A stretch of DNA of 64,000 nucleotides from CAJPNN01 sp041844735 (GTDB lineage Bacteria; Bacillota; Clostridia; Peptostreptococcales; Anaerovoracaceae), in the NCBI GenBank assembly GCA_041844735.1, contig JBGZBP010000008.1, forward strand, positions 17,281-81,280, read 5' to 3'. Made by a program: the position numbers and the translations under genes. This document shows, one piece after another, positions 9,638 through 18,432 of the stretch (positions within the stretch are counted from its first letter, which is position 1; every line of letters starts with the position of its first letter). The notes below the pieces were generated by a model that ran no database searches, was not told the origin of the DNA, and saw only the letters and a list, made by a program, of their open reading frames with translations.

Positions 9638-12238
9638 ATGAAAAACCTTGTTGCAGGGATTTTTGCTCATGTTGATGCCGGCAAAACCACTTTGAGTGAA
9701 AGCATTTTGTTTGAAGCAGGCATTATAAAAGAGATGGGGAGAGTTGATAAAAAGAATACGTTTTTTGACACCTATGAACAGGAGAGAGCCAGAGGAATAA
9801 CTATTTTTTCAAAACAGGCGACACTTAAAATAGGTGATTTTAACGTTACGCTCATTGATACACCCGGACATATTGATTTTTCATCCGAATTATGCAAGGT
9901 TATTTCTGTAATAGACTACGGTATTATCGTGATAAGCGGAACGGAAAAGCTGAAACCCCATACATTTACCATATGGAATCTACTCAAGGAAAATAATATT
10001 CCTGTTTTTATATTTGTAAACAAGATGGATTATACTCACGTGGATAGGGATTTAATTCTCATGGAACTTTCGGACAGACTCGATGAAAGAATAGTTGATT
10101 TCAGCGGATTCGATTCCGGGAACAGACATGATTTACTGGAGCATATTGCCATGACTGATGAACTTGCGATGGACGAATTTATATCGGAAGGAACCTTGAA
10201 GGATGAAAGAATAAAAAAGTTGGTGGCAAAGAGGAAAGTATTTCCGTGTTACTTCGGATCAGCTTTGAAATACCAAGGCATAACGACTTTCTTTGAAGGT
10301 ATGGGCACTTTTTTTCAAGAAAAAAAGCCTGAAAAAAACTTTGGAGGAAGAATTTTTAAAGTATCTCATGATGACAAGGGAAACAGACTTACCCATATGA
10401 AAATTACGGGAGGAAGTCTGAAAGTAAAGGATTTAATAAAATGTTCTTCATGGGAGGGCAAAGCGAATGAAATCAGGATATATTCGGGTGAAAAATATGT
10501 AAATGCAACGGAAGTTCGACAAGGAGAGGTGTGTGCAATTACAGGTCTTAAAGATTCAATGCCGGGAGACGGTGTAGGATTTGAAAACAAGTATCAAACT
10601 TCCGGAATTGAGCCGGTACTTTCATACAGAATGATTTTTCCGGGCGGTGAGACTGCAAAAGAAATGTTCCCGCAACTACAAATAATCAAGGATGACTTTT
10701 CAGAGATAGATATGAGATACAGGGAGGAATCCGATGAAATAACTGTGAAGCTTATGGGTGAGGTGCAGATAGAAGTTCTTGAACAAATTATCTCAAAAAA
10801 ACTGGGGGTAGGTGTGAAATTCGGGGAAGGCAGGGTTCTGTACAAAGAGACTATAGACAATACAGTAGAGGGAGTCGGACACTTTGAGCCTTTGCGTCAC
10901 TATGCCGAGGTGCATGTTATTATACGAAGAGGGGAACGTGGCTCAGGTATTGTTTTTAAAAATAAGAGCAAAGACGATATGCCGGCTAAAAATCGACAAA
11001 ATTTGATAATGAATGTGCTTGAGACCTATGAGCATAAGGGAGTTTTGACAGGTGGAAAGCTTACGGATGTAGAAATAATTTTGGTTGCAGGAGCAGCGAA
11101 TGTGAAGCACACGGATGGCGGAGATTTCAGAGAGGCGACGATAAGAGCTGTAAGGCAGGGATTGATGGAAGCGGAGAGCAGACTGCTTGAGCCTTATTAT
11201 GAATATGAACTTGAGTTGCCGAGAAGATTGACAGGCAAGGCGGCAAACGATATAGAAAAAATGTCAGGCAGCATGGATATCCAAGATTTGAATGATGATT
11301 TTGTTTTGATTAAGGGCAGGGCACCCATGATAAATATTCATAACTACCGAAGAGAGGTTAACAGCTATTCCTCGGGAGAGGGAAGGCTTACGACGGCTAT
11401 GGCGGGGTATGACATATGCCACAATGAAGATGAAGTTTTATCCGAAGTAGCATACAACCCTGAAGCCGACATGGAGAATCCTACGGGATCCATTTTCTGT
11501 ACACACGGTGCGGGATATTATGTGCCTTATGACCAAGTGAAAGAGAAGATGCATATAAGAAGTTTTTTATCCGAGTACATGGAAACCGGGAATGAAATTA
11601 TAAACAAGTCTGCAAGAGAATTTCAGCATGCTGATGACAGAGACAATATTGATCCGGATGAAGTAGAAAGAATTTTTTCCAAAACATTTTTCGCCAATTC
11701 TGCGGAGAAGACAAAGTGGAGAAGCAAACAGGCTATAGAAAGGGAAAAATATAAAAACTTTTTAGCGGACAAGCCCTCAGTACAGAAAAACAGGGTGCAA
11801 AAAGATAAGATAATGATTGTTGACGGATATAATGTGATACATGATTGGCAGGAACTTTCAAAACTTTTGCCGGGAATTATTGATGGAGCCAGAAGCAAGC
11901 TCTTGGAGATATTGTCGAATTACAGTTATTCTATAGATGAAAAAATAATAGTGGTGTTTGATGCATACAGGGTCAAAAACGCCGGTGAGAAAATTGAAAA
12001 ATATGATGAAATGGATGTTGTCTTTACAAAAGAGGGTGAAACGGCTGATCAATATATTGAAAAGTTTGCATATGAAAATCGTAGCAAGTATGATATCAGA
12101 GTAGTTACATCTGATGCCATGCAGCAGCTGAGCACGAGAGTAAGCGGTGCATATAATATTTCTTCACGTGAGTTGTTGGAACTGGTAGAGGCGGCAGCTA
12201 AGGAATTGAGAATTAAGCATAAAATAGTTGTGGAATAA
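9638..12238 (+). CDS. Ribosomal-protection-type translational GTPase fused to a YacP/Rae1-like NYN ribonuclease domain
   Basis: 866-aa two-part protein. Residues 1 to about 650 follow the EF-G/TetM layout: G1 AHVDAGKTT (10-18), G2 RGITIF, G3 DTPGH (74-78), G4 NKMD (128-131), then EF-G-like domains II-V. After a charged linker, residues about 725-860 match the YacP family: VDGYN (D729), VVFDAY, VFTKEGETAD, VVTSD and SSRELLELV. YacP is Rae1 in Bacillus, a ribosome-associated endonuclease acting at the A site (established knowledge). The TetM domain-IV tip signature for tetracycline displacement is not recognisable, so drug resistance is not assumed. GGAAAAAC-type ribosome site; stands alone between minD and a DUF4097 gene. 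The fusion is read directly; the joint function is inference. Confidence 0.88.
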   Translation: MKNLVAGIFAHVDAGKTTLSESILFEAGIIKEMGRVDKKNTFFDTYEQERARGITIFSKQATLKIGDFNVTLIDTPGHIDFSSELCKVISVIDYGIIVISGTEKLKPHTFTIWNLLKENNIPVFIFVNKMDYTHVDRDLILMELSDRLDERIVDFSGFDSGNRHDLLEHIAMTDELAMDEFISEGTLKDERIKKLVAKRKVFPCYFGSALKYQGITTFFEGMGTFFQEKKPEKNFGGRIFKVSHDDKGNRLTHMKITGGSLKVKDLIKCSSWEGKANEIRIYSGEKYVNATEVRQGEVCAITGLKDSMPGDGVGFENKYQTSGIEPVLSYRMIFPGGETAKEMFPQLQIIKDDFSEIDMRYREESDEITVKLMGEVQIEVLEQIISKKLGVGVKFGEGRVLYKETIDNTVEGVGHFEPLRHYAEVHVIIRRGERGSGIVFKNKSKDDMPAKNRQNLIMNVLETYEHKGVLTGGKLTDVEIILVAGAANVKHTDGGDFREATIRAVRQGLMEAESRLLEPYYEYELELPRRLTGKAANDIEKMSGSMDIQDLNDDFVLIKGRAPMINIHNYRREVNSYSSGEGRLTTAMAGYDICHNEDEVLSEVAYNPEADMENPTGSIFCTHGAGYYVPYDQVKEKMHIRSFLSEYMETGNEIINKSAREFQHADDRDNIDPDEVERIFSKTFFANSAEKTKWRSKQAIEREKYKNFLADKPSVQKNRVQKDKIMIVDGYNVIHDWQELSKLLPGIIDGARSKLLEILSNYSYSIDEKIIVVFDAYRVKNAGEKIEKYDEMDVVFTKEGETADQYIEKFAYENRSKYDIRVVTSDAMQQLSTRVSGAYNISSRELLELVEAAAKELRIKHKIVVE

Positions 12239-12253
12239 ACAGGGGGTATATTT

Positions 12254-13123
12254 ATGAGGGATAAGAGATTGGTTATGGTGCTGTGCGTTATTTTAGCAGT
12301 AATATGTATAATGATTGCTATATGGCTTGCAAACGTAGCTCCTCACAGAGAGTTTAAATTGGGTACAGGAAACAGAGAAAATGTAGAAAAAGAAAGGATC
12401 GATGTAAAAAGAATTAAGGATCTTGCAGTTTCAGGTGCATGGGGAGTGGAGATGAGAGAAACCGACAAAAAGCAGTTTAAGATAGAAATGATAGTTGATG
12501 AAGAATTGCTGAAAAAAGGAGATCAGAAAAATATCAAGGTGAGCTTAAAAAAAGGAAAACTCTCAGTAGACACCACAGCTTTTGATGAGAAGATGAAAAA
12601 ATTTGCATCAAAAAATAATCCTGATAAAATTATTATGGTTCTTATACCTCGCAGTGCGGAACTAAGAAGTATAGCAGTAGATACCGTTTCAGGAAAATTG
12701 GAGCTGGACAATGTGACCTGTGAATACCTTAGAGCAAATATTAATTGCGGAAATTTTGAGATGAAGCGTACGAAGATAGATGAAATAGATGCTGATATTA
12801 ATTCCGGGAATATCATAGGAAGCGTGACAGTAGGAAATGTCGATATGAAGAGCAATTCGGGCAATATTGACTTGAGGTTTGAGAATCTGCCGTATCAAAT
12901 GGAACTTACAGCAAATGCTGGAGATTTGACGGTGGTAATGCCGGCGGACAAAGTAAAAATACCTTTGAGTTTCGGATATATGCAGATGGCGGGAGAGAGA
13001 GAATTTACAGGACTTCCCAAGCTCATGAAAATGCTGGAAATTGAAGACAATCAGAAAGCGAAAAAAAGCTTGAAGCATTTATTGACAGTGAATGCGGGGA
13101 ATCTATATGTTTCAGCCGAATAA
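12254..13123 (+). CDS. Membrane-anchored DUF4097-type beta-repeat protein
   Basis: 289-aa protein with an N-terminal membrane segment (about residues 6-25) and a large extracytoplasmic beta-strand-repeat region of the DUF4097 type, seen as spaced SGKLEL, NCGNFEM, NSGNI and NSGNIDL repeats around residues 150-215. Proteins of this type are often linked to envelope-stress modules, but the function is not defined. It starts 15 bases after the GTPase-nuclease gene, behind AGGGGG, so co-transcription with it is likely. No regulator lies beside it. Confidence 0.75.
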   Translation: MRDKRLVMVLCVILAVICIMIAIWLANVAPHREFKLGTGNRENVEKERIDVKRIKDLAVSGAWGVEMRETDKKQFKIEMIVDEELLKKGDQKNIKVSLKKGKLSVDTTAFDEKMKKFASKNNPDKIIMVLIPRSAELRSIAVDTVSGKLELDNVTCEYLRANINCGNFEMKRTKIDEIDADINSGNIIGSVTVGNVDMKSNSGNIDLRFENLPYQMELTANAGDLTVVMPADKVKIPLSFGYMQMAGEREFTGLPKLMKMLEIEDNQKAKKSLKHLLTVNAGNLYVSAE

Positions 13124-13143
13124 TCAGATTACATACAACAAAA

Positions 13144-13178
13144 TAGTCTGGATTTAGACTACATGGCTGTGATATAAT
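13144..13178 (+). promoter_or_regulatory. Putative pyrH promoter with extended -10 and a 6-bp inverted repeat
   Basis: TGATATAAT (13170-13178) is an extended -10 element about 33 bases before the pyrH start. Just upstream lies a perfect inverted repeat TAGTCT-N6-AGACTA (13144-13161), covering where a -35 would be; it could be an operator or simply a weak hairpin. Pattern match only. Confidence 0.4.
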
Positions 13179-13211
13179 TAACGGTAGTATTGTTGTGAGA
13201 GGAGAGGCAGA

Positions 13212-13916
13212 ATGGAACCGAAATATAGACGAGTTTTATTGAAGATAAGCGGAGAGGCACTTGCAGGTGAAAACAAATTCGGACTCAGCGAGGATATGCT
13301 TAAGGAAGTGGCGTTGCAGGTAAAGGATTTATTTGAGCTTGGCATAGAAGTGGCAGTTGTAGTTGGTGGAGGAAACTTCTGGAGAGGCAGAACGAGCAAA
13401 AGTATGGATCGAGCCACAGCGGACTATATGGGTATGATGGCTACAGTGATCAATTCTTTGGCTTTACAGGAAGCTTTTGAAGCAAACGGAATACCTACAA
13501 GAGTACAGACAGCTATAGAAATGCGACAAATTGCAGAACCATATATCAGAAGACGAGCTATAAGACATCTTGAAAAAAGAACAGTAGTAATATTCGGTGC
13601 CGGAACAGGAAATCCATTCTTCTCAACAGATACAACAGCGGCACTCAGAGCGGCGGAAATCGAAGCGGATGTTATATTATTAGCGAAGAACATTGATGCT
13701 GTATATTCCGATGACCCTAATGTGAACCCGAATGCAGAGAGATATTCTCACCTGACGCATGGCGAAGTTTTACAGAAGGGACTTAAAGTTATGGATTCAA
13801 CAGCTGCTTCGCTTTGTATGGATAACAATATTCCGATTCATGTGTTTGGACTTTCCGAGAAGGGTAATGTACTTAAGGCTGTTATGGGTGAATCAATAGG
13901 AACTATTATAAAATAA
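13212..13916 (+). CDS. pyrH: Uridylate kinase
   Basis: 234-aa UMP kinase of the amino-acid-kinase fold, making UDP from UMP. Visible signatures: LLKISGEAL near the N-terminus, VVVGGGNFWRGR (about residues 49-60), GTGNPFFSTDT (about 132-143) and the C-terminal KVMDSTA. Start is ATG after GAGAGGAGAGGCAGA. It heads the pyrH-frr-uppS-cdsA-dxr-rseP-ispG-polC string. The rpsB-tsf pair that commonly precedes pyrH is not here. Length is standard. Confidence 0.97.
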   Translation: MEPKYRRVLLKISGEALAGENKFGLSEDMLKEVALQVKDLFELGIEVAVVVGGGNFWRGRTSKSMDRATADYMGMMATVINSLALQEAFEANGIPTRVQTAIEMRQIAEPYIRRRAIRHLEKRTVVIFGAGTGNPFFSTDTTAALRAAEIEADVILLAKNIDAVYSDDPNVNPNAERYSHLTHGEVLQKGLKVMDSTAASLCMDNNIPIHVFGLSEKGNVLKAVMGESIGTIIK

Positions 13917-13947
13917 GATACAGGATATAATTAGGAGGAAAAACGAT

Positions 13948-14502
13948 ATGTTTATAGATGACCTTAAATTTGAAGATAAAATGAAAAAAACCATAGAGGT
14001 ATTAAAGAATGAGCTTAATACAGTGAGGGCGGGAAGAGCGAACCCGGCACTTTTGGATAAGGTTATGGTTGAGTACTACGGTACGCCGACGCCTTTAAAA
14101 AACTTGTCAAACATTTCCGTTCCTGAACCTAGAACGCTGATGATTACTCCTTTTGATGCGGGTTCAATTTCTGATATAGAAAAAGCGATTAACGTAGCGG
14201 AATTAGGTGTTAACCCGTCAAATGACGGAAAGGTAATAAGAATTTCCATACCTGCATTGACAGAGGAACGAAGAAAAGAACTCACTAAGAATGTTAAAAA
14301 AATCGGAGAAGATGCAAAAGTTGCAATTAGAAATGAGAGAAGAGAAGCAAATGACAAGCTTAAAAAAGAGGAAAAATCCGGTGAGTTTTCAGAGGACGAT
14401 TTAAAGAAGGAACTGGATGCAGTTCAAAAAATAACAGATAAATATACAAAAGAAATAGAAAGTCTTGTAGCAGCTAAAGAAGCGGAAATCATGGAGGTTT
14501 AA
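13948..14502 (+). CDS. frr: Ribosome recycling factor
   Basis: 184-aa factor that splits post-termination ribosomes together with EF-G. It shows the family layout: N-terminal helix, LNTVRAGRANPALLDKV (about residues 23-39), YYGTPTPL, and the C-terminal LTEERRKELTKNVKKIGEDAKVAIRN helix region. A strong AGGAGG ribosome site sits upstream. It follows pyrH by about 30 bases as in most bacteria. Confidence 0.97.
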   Translation: MFIDDLKFEDKMKKTIEVLKNELNTVRAGRANPALLDKVMVEYYGTPTPLKNLSNISVPEPRTLMITPFDAGSISDIEKAINVAELGVNPSNDGKVIRISIPALTEERRKELTKNVKKIGEDAKVAIRNERREANDKLKKEEKSGEFSEDDLKKELDAVQKITDKYTKEIESLVAAKEAEIMEV

Positions 14503-14505
14503 TCG

Positions 14506-14697
14506 TTGCTGAATAAAGAAAGACTACTCGGAATGAAGATTGAAAATGCTGTGGCCCTTCTAAATATAGAGGGGCTTGATTTTAATATTAAAGAAACATC
14601 TGCAGCACGTCCGAGGCAGGAATTATCTGAAGAGAAAATAGTGATAAGAGTTAAAGAAACGGCAGGAAAAGTGGAATTGACCTGCTGCAGGGTTTGA
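14506..14697 (+). CDS. Small uncharacterised protein between frr and uppS (63 aa)
   Basis: 63-residue ORF starting with TTG 3 bases after the frr stop; a GGAGGT ribosome site (14493-14498) lies at proper distance inside the end of frr, which favours real translation. No ATG start is available. The sequence (LLGMKIENAVALLNIEGLDF, then a charged strand-like C-terminus ending in a CC pair) vaguely resembles a single PASTA-like alpha/beta unit, but I do not recognise a family. It fills the whole gap up to uppS. Moderate confidence that it is a gene, no functional claim. Confidence 0.55.
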   Translation: MLNKERLLGMKIENAVALLNIEGLDFNIKETSAARPRQELSEEKIVIRVKETAGKVELTCCRV

Positions 14698-14701
14698 AGA
14701 T

Positions 14702-15424
14702 ATGGAAGAAATTTTATTAAACAAAGAGCTGTTGCCGACACATGTGGCGATTATTATGGACGGAAACGGGAGATGGGCACAGAAGCGGAAACTTCCAAGG
14801 CTGGCAGGACATAATGCAGGTATGCAGGCGATGACGGAAATCGTAAGAGCATCCTCAAATATAGGCATAAAACATCTTACGGTATACGCTTTTTCAACTG
14901 AAAACTGGAAAAGGTCGGAGGAAGAAGTATCAGGTATTTTTAAACTCCTGATAGTGTATGTTGAAAAGAAACTTAAAGAACTGTGCAAAGAGAATGTAAG
15001 GCTGACGGTAATAGGGGATTATACAGCCTTGCCTGAGGCGGCAGTTAAAAGCTTAGAAAAGGCATTGGAAGACACTAAGAATAATACAGGACTTAATTTC
15101 AATATTGCCCTGAATTACGGGTCAAGGAATGAGATTCTTAGAGCTGCAAAAGATATGGCAAGAGATATAATGGCGGGCAAACTTGATATTGATGCGGTGA
15201 CTGAAGAAGATTTTTCCGACAGGATGTTTACAAAGGGTATGCCCGACCCGGATTTGGTGATACGAACCAGCGGTGAAGAGAGATTGTCAAACTACCTGCT
15301 TTGGCAGTCAGCATACAGCGAGTTGGTATTTTCAGATGTTCTTTGGCCGGATTTTACTGTCAGTGAATACAAGAAAATGCTTAAAGTATATGAATCTAGA
15401 AATAGAAGATTCGGCGGCAGATAG
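14702..15424 (+). CDS. uppS: Undecaprenyl diphosphate synthase
   Basis: 240-aa cis-prenyltransferase that makes the C55 lipid carrier for wall polymers. Diagnostic motifs are HVAIIMDGNGRWA (about residues 14-26, catalytic Asp), STENWKRS, and the C-terminal PDPDLVIRTSGEERLSNYLL. It starts about 4 bases after the preceding small ORF, where the ribosome site is poor, consistent with coupling. Neighbouring cdsA and dxr place it in the usual lipid/isoprenoid operon. Confidence 0.97.
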   Translation: MEEILLNKELLPTHVAIIMDGNGRWAQKRKLPRLAGHNAGMQAMTEIVRASSNIGIKHLTVYAFSTENWKRSEEEVSGIFKLLIVYVEKKLKELCKENVRLTVIGDYTALPEAAVKSLEKALEDTKNNTGLNFNIALNYGSRNEILRAAKDMARDIMAGKLDIDAVTEEDFSDRMFTKGMPDPDLVIRTSGEERLSNYLLWQSAYSELVFSDVLWPDFTVSEYKKMLKVYESRNRRFGGR

Positions 15425-15433
15425 GAGGATAAG

Positions 15434-16219
15434 ATGAAAACAAGGATATTATCAGGATTGTTGATGTTGCCATTACTGTTGGTAGTCTTTTTTGGAGGAA
15501 AGGTGATTTTAGCAGGATGTTTGATTATAGGATTAATGGGAATCCGTGAGTTTTTTAAGGTGTTTGAAACATCGGGAACAAAGGCATCTTACCCTATAGC
15601 ATGTGTTATGACGGCGGCGCTTTATGCAATCAATTTGTTCACGGATGATTCCAAGTATTATGTTGTATGGGTATTCGTAACAGTGTTGGTAAGCCTGTTA
15701 TATATGTTTGATATAGATAACAGGAAACCCGAAGATAGTATGCTTACAGCATTCGGACTGTTTTATGTCGTTTTTTTCTCTTTTCATGTCGCATTGGTGG
15801 AGCAGGCGGATAAGTACGGAATACTGGTATGGCTAATATTTTTAACGGCATTCGGAACGGATGTTATGGCATATTTTTCGGGATTTTTATTCGGAAAGCA
15901 TAAATTATGTCCGAAAATAAGTCCTAAAAAGACTATAGAAGGAGCGATAGGCGGAGTTTTAGGCAGCGTTGTTTTGTCGGGGATATTCGGATATTTTTTT
16001 GCACGGGAAGTTTTTATTCATTGCCTTCTGATAGGTATGCTTGGAGGAATCATATCGCAGTTCGGTGATCTTACCGCATCGATATTCAAGAGAAAACTCG
16101 GAATAAAAGATTATGGAAATTTAATTCCGGGACATGGAGGTATAATGGACAGATTTGACAGTGTACTGTTCACTGCACCTTTGGTATATTATTATATAAG
16201 ATTCCTGATAATGAATTGA
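15434..16219 (+). CDS. cdsA: Phosphatidate cytidylyltransferase
   Basis: 261-aa polytopic membrane enzyme that makes CDP-diacylglycerol for phospholipid synthesis. The C-terminal signature is present: SPKKTIEGAIGG and the SIFKRKLGIKDYGNLIPGHGGIMDRFDS region, written here in two pieces around a membrane segment. Around seven or eight membrane helices are evident. Ribosome site AGGAGG; spacing of 9 bases from uppS. Length is normal. Confidence 0.96.
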   Translation: MKTRILSGLLMLPLLLVVFFGGKVILAGCLIIGLMGIREFFKVFETSGTKASYPIACVMTAALYAINLFTDDSKYYVVWVFVTVLVSLLYMFDIDNRKPEDSMLTAFGLFYVVFFSFHVALVEQADKYGILVWLIFLTAFGTDVMAYFSGFLFGKHKLCPKISPKKTIEGAIGGVLGSVVLSGIFGYFFAREVFIHCLLIGMLGGIISQFGDLTASIFKRKLGIKDYGNLIPGHGGIMDRFDSVLFTAPLVYYYIRFLIMN

Positions 16220-16294
16220 CAGCAAATATATATAACAACAATAGATAGAGGAATAATTTGATTTTCTGTGGGATTGAGAGGGAAATTACACAGC

Positions 16295-17431
16295 ATGAAA
16301 AAAATAGGTATTTTGGGATCTACAGGTTCTATCGGGACACAGGGTCTTGATATTGTAAGAGAAAACCCGGATTTATTCAAAGTTACGGCATTGGCTTGCA
16401 ATGAAAATATAGAATTGCTTCAAAAGCAAATAACGGAGTTTTCACCGGAAGCAGTGTGTGTTTTTAATGAAGCAAGAGCTATGGAACTCAGCAGAAACTT
16501 GCCGAGACAAGAAATTTTAGCAGGATATCAGGGACTCTGTGATATAGCAGGAGCAGTGGATTATGATTTGCTTTTAAACGGTGTCATGGGAATGATAGGA
16601 CTTGAACCCACATATCGAGCTATAGATTCGGGTAAAGATGTTGCTCTGGCAAACAAGGAAACATTGGTGGCAGCAGGTGAGATAATAATGAATGCTGCAA
16701 GATATAAGGGTGTAAACATATATCCCGTGGATAGTGAACACAGTGCTATATTTCAATGTTTGGCGGGCGAAAAAAAGGAATCCGTTAAAAATGTAATAAT
16801 TACTGCATCGGGAGGCCCTTTTTTGGGTATGAAAAAGAAGCAGTTGGATAATGTTACTGCATCGGATGCTTTAAAACACCCTAATTGGTCGATGGGAAAA
16901 AAAATCACTATAGATTCCGCAACACTAATGAACAAAGGTCTGGAGGTAATAGAGGCTAAATGGCTTTTTGATTTGGAACCGGACCGGATTAAAGTGGTGG
17001 TGCATCCTCAGAGTATTATACATTCAATGGTGGAGTTCAAGGATAATGCCGTATTGGCACAGATGGGAGTTCCTGATATGAAAGTGCCCATATCACTGGG
17101 GCTTTCAGGATATTCAAGAATAGAGAACAAGTCTGACAGTTTGGATTTGGTAAAGATAGGCGAGCTGACATTTTTACAGCCTGATATGGATACATTTCCA
17201 TGCTTGCAGTATGCTTTTGATGCATTGAAAATAGGCGGAACTGCCACATGCACATTGAACTCGGCAAATGAAGTTTTAGTATCAAAATTTTTAAAAGGGG
17301 AAATTAAATTCTTGGATATCCCGAAAGGGATAGAAAAGATAATGTCAGAATCAGAATTTATAAAAAATCCTTCTTTGGAGGAAATTCTGGAGCTGGATAA
17401 GGAAATAAGGGGGAGAATTTTAAAATGCTAA
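16295..17431 (+). CDS. dxr: 1-deoxy-D-xylulose-5-phosphate reductoisomerase
   Basis: 378-aa NADPH-dependent enzyme of the MEP isoprenoid pathway. It has the N-terminal GILGSTGSIGTQ nucleotide-binding motif, LANKETLVAAG, the metal/substrate motif VDSEHSAIFQ, and the NHPNWSMG-type region (KHPNWSMGKKITIDSATLMNKG). I choose ATG 16295 over an in-frame GTG at 16268 because the family begins KKIGILGSTG immediately. It overlaps rseP by 7 bases. With ispG downstream it shows that this organism uses the MEP pathway. Confidence 0.96.
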   Translation: MKKIGILGSTGSIGTQGLDIVRENPDLFKVTALACNENIELLQKQITEFSPEAVCVFNEARAMELSRNLPRQEILAGYQGLCDIAGAVDYDLLLNGVMGMIGLEPTYRAIDSGKDVALANKETLVAAGEIIMNAARYKGVNIYPVDSEHSAIFQCLAGEKKESVKNVIITASGGPFLGMKKKQLDNVTASDALKHPNWSMGKKITIDSATLMNKGLEVIEAKWLFDLEPDRIKVVVHPQSIIHSMVEFKDNAVLAQMGVPDMKVPISLGLSGYSRIENKSDSLDLVKIGELTFLQPDMDTFPCLQYAFDALKIGGTATCTLNSANEVLVSKFLKGEIKFLDIPKGIEKIMSESEFIKNPSLEEILELDKEIRGRILKC

Positions 17432-18432
17432 CAATTATTGCAGCTATATTGATATTTTGTGTGCTTATATTCGTACATGAACTGGGTCACTTTATCGCAG
17501 CAAAGGCATGCGGGGTAGGTGTAATCGAGTTTTCGCTGGGAATGGGGCCGAGAATAATTCATTTTAAAGGTAAAGAGACGGAGTATTCTTTGAGGATACT
17601 TCCTATAGGCGGTTTTTGCAAGATGCTTGGAGAAGATGAGGAAAATCCGGATCCTAAAGCGTTAAATAATAAAAAAGCTTGGCAAAGGGGAATCGTATTC
17701 GGTGCAGGGGCATTTATGAACCTTGTTACTGCTGTCGTTATTATGATAGCTTTGGTGATGGCTACGGGATTCCCATCTGATGCAAATGTCATAGGCGGCT
17801 TGCAAAAAGGTATGCCGGCAGCGGTTTCGGGCTTTAAAGAGGGAGATAAGATAGTAAAAATAGACGGCAAACAAGTCGATACATGGAATGAAGTGACATC
17901 CACGATAGCGGCATCAGAGAACCGAGAATTATCAATAGTTGTAAATAGGGACGGTAACGAAATCAACCTCACATGTGATGTAGAGAAGGATAAAAACGGA
18001 GACAGTAAAATAGGAATAATACCGGTAATGGAAAAAGACTATACCAAGTCGGTAGGTAAAGGATTTGTTGCAACATGGAATTTAGGCAAAAACATGATTG
18101 CGGTATTGGGAAAATTAGTTACAGGTGAGGTTTCTCCAAGAAATTTAACGGGGCCTGTAGGTATAGTTGTGATGGTTGGAGACAGCGTAAAGACCGGGAT
18201 ATCAAACATAGCATTTTTAACTGCATTGATAAGCTTGAACCTGGCAATATTTAATTTGCTTCCATTCCCGGCTTTGGATGGCGGCAGAATATTGTTTTTG
18301 ATTATCAGAAGTATTACCAAAAAGGAAATACCGGACTCGGTAGAAGGTAAGATACACATGGTAGGATTGCTGCTTTTGTTCGGATTAATGATAGTTGTTA
18401 CCATACAGGATGTTTGGAGGTTTATCCTATGA
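17425..18432 (+). CDS. rseP: Site-2-type intramembrane metalloprotease RseP/RasP
   Basis: 335-aa zinc protease that cleaves membrane-embedded substrates such as anti-sigma factors. The first membrane helix carries HELGHF (zinc-binding, catalytic Glu), a PDZ domain occupies about residues 115-190 (GLQKGMPAAVSGFKEGDKIVKIDG), and the second active-site helix carries NLLPFPALDGGR (Asp ligand). Starts with ATG behind GGGGAGAA inside the dxr end and overlaps the ispG start by 4 bases. Substrate cannot be told from the sequence. Confidence 0.95.
   Translation: MLTIIAAILIFCVLIFVHELGHFIAAKACGVGVIEFSLGMGPRIIHFKGKETEYSLRILPIGGFCKMLGEDEENPDPKALNNKKAWQRGIVFGAGAFMNLVTAVVIMIALVMATGFPSDANVIGGLQKGMPAAVSGFKEGDKIVKIDGKQVDTWNEVTSTIAASENRELSIVVNRDGNEINLTCDVEKDKNGDSKIGIIPVMEKDYTKSVGKGFVATWNLGKNMIAVLGKLVTGEVSPRNLTGPVGIVVMVGDSVKTGISNIAFLTALISLNLAIFNLLPFPALDGGRILFLIIRSITKKEIPDSVEGKIHMVGLLLLFGLMIVVTIQDVWRFIL

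Noticed and set aside
9638..12238. Tetracycline resistance gene of the tet(M) type
   Set aside because: The GTPase half is TetM-like, but the protein is 866 aa, carries a nuclease domain, and the tip loop of domain IV does not match that of Tet(M)/Tet(O). It sits in housekeeping context without mobile elements.
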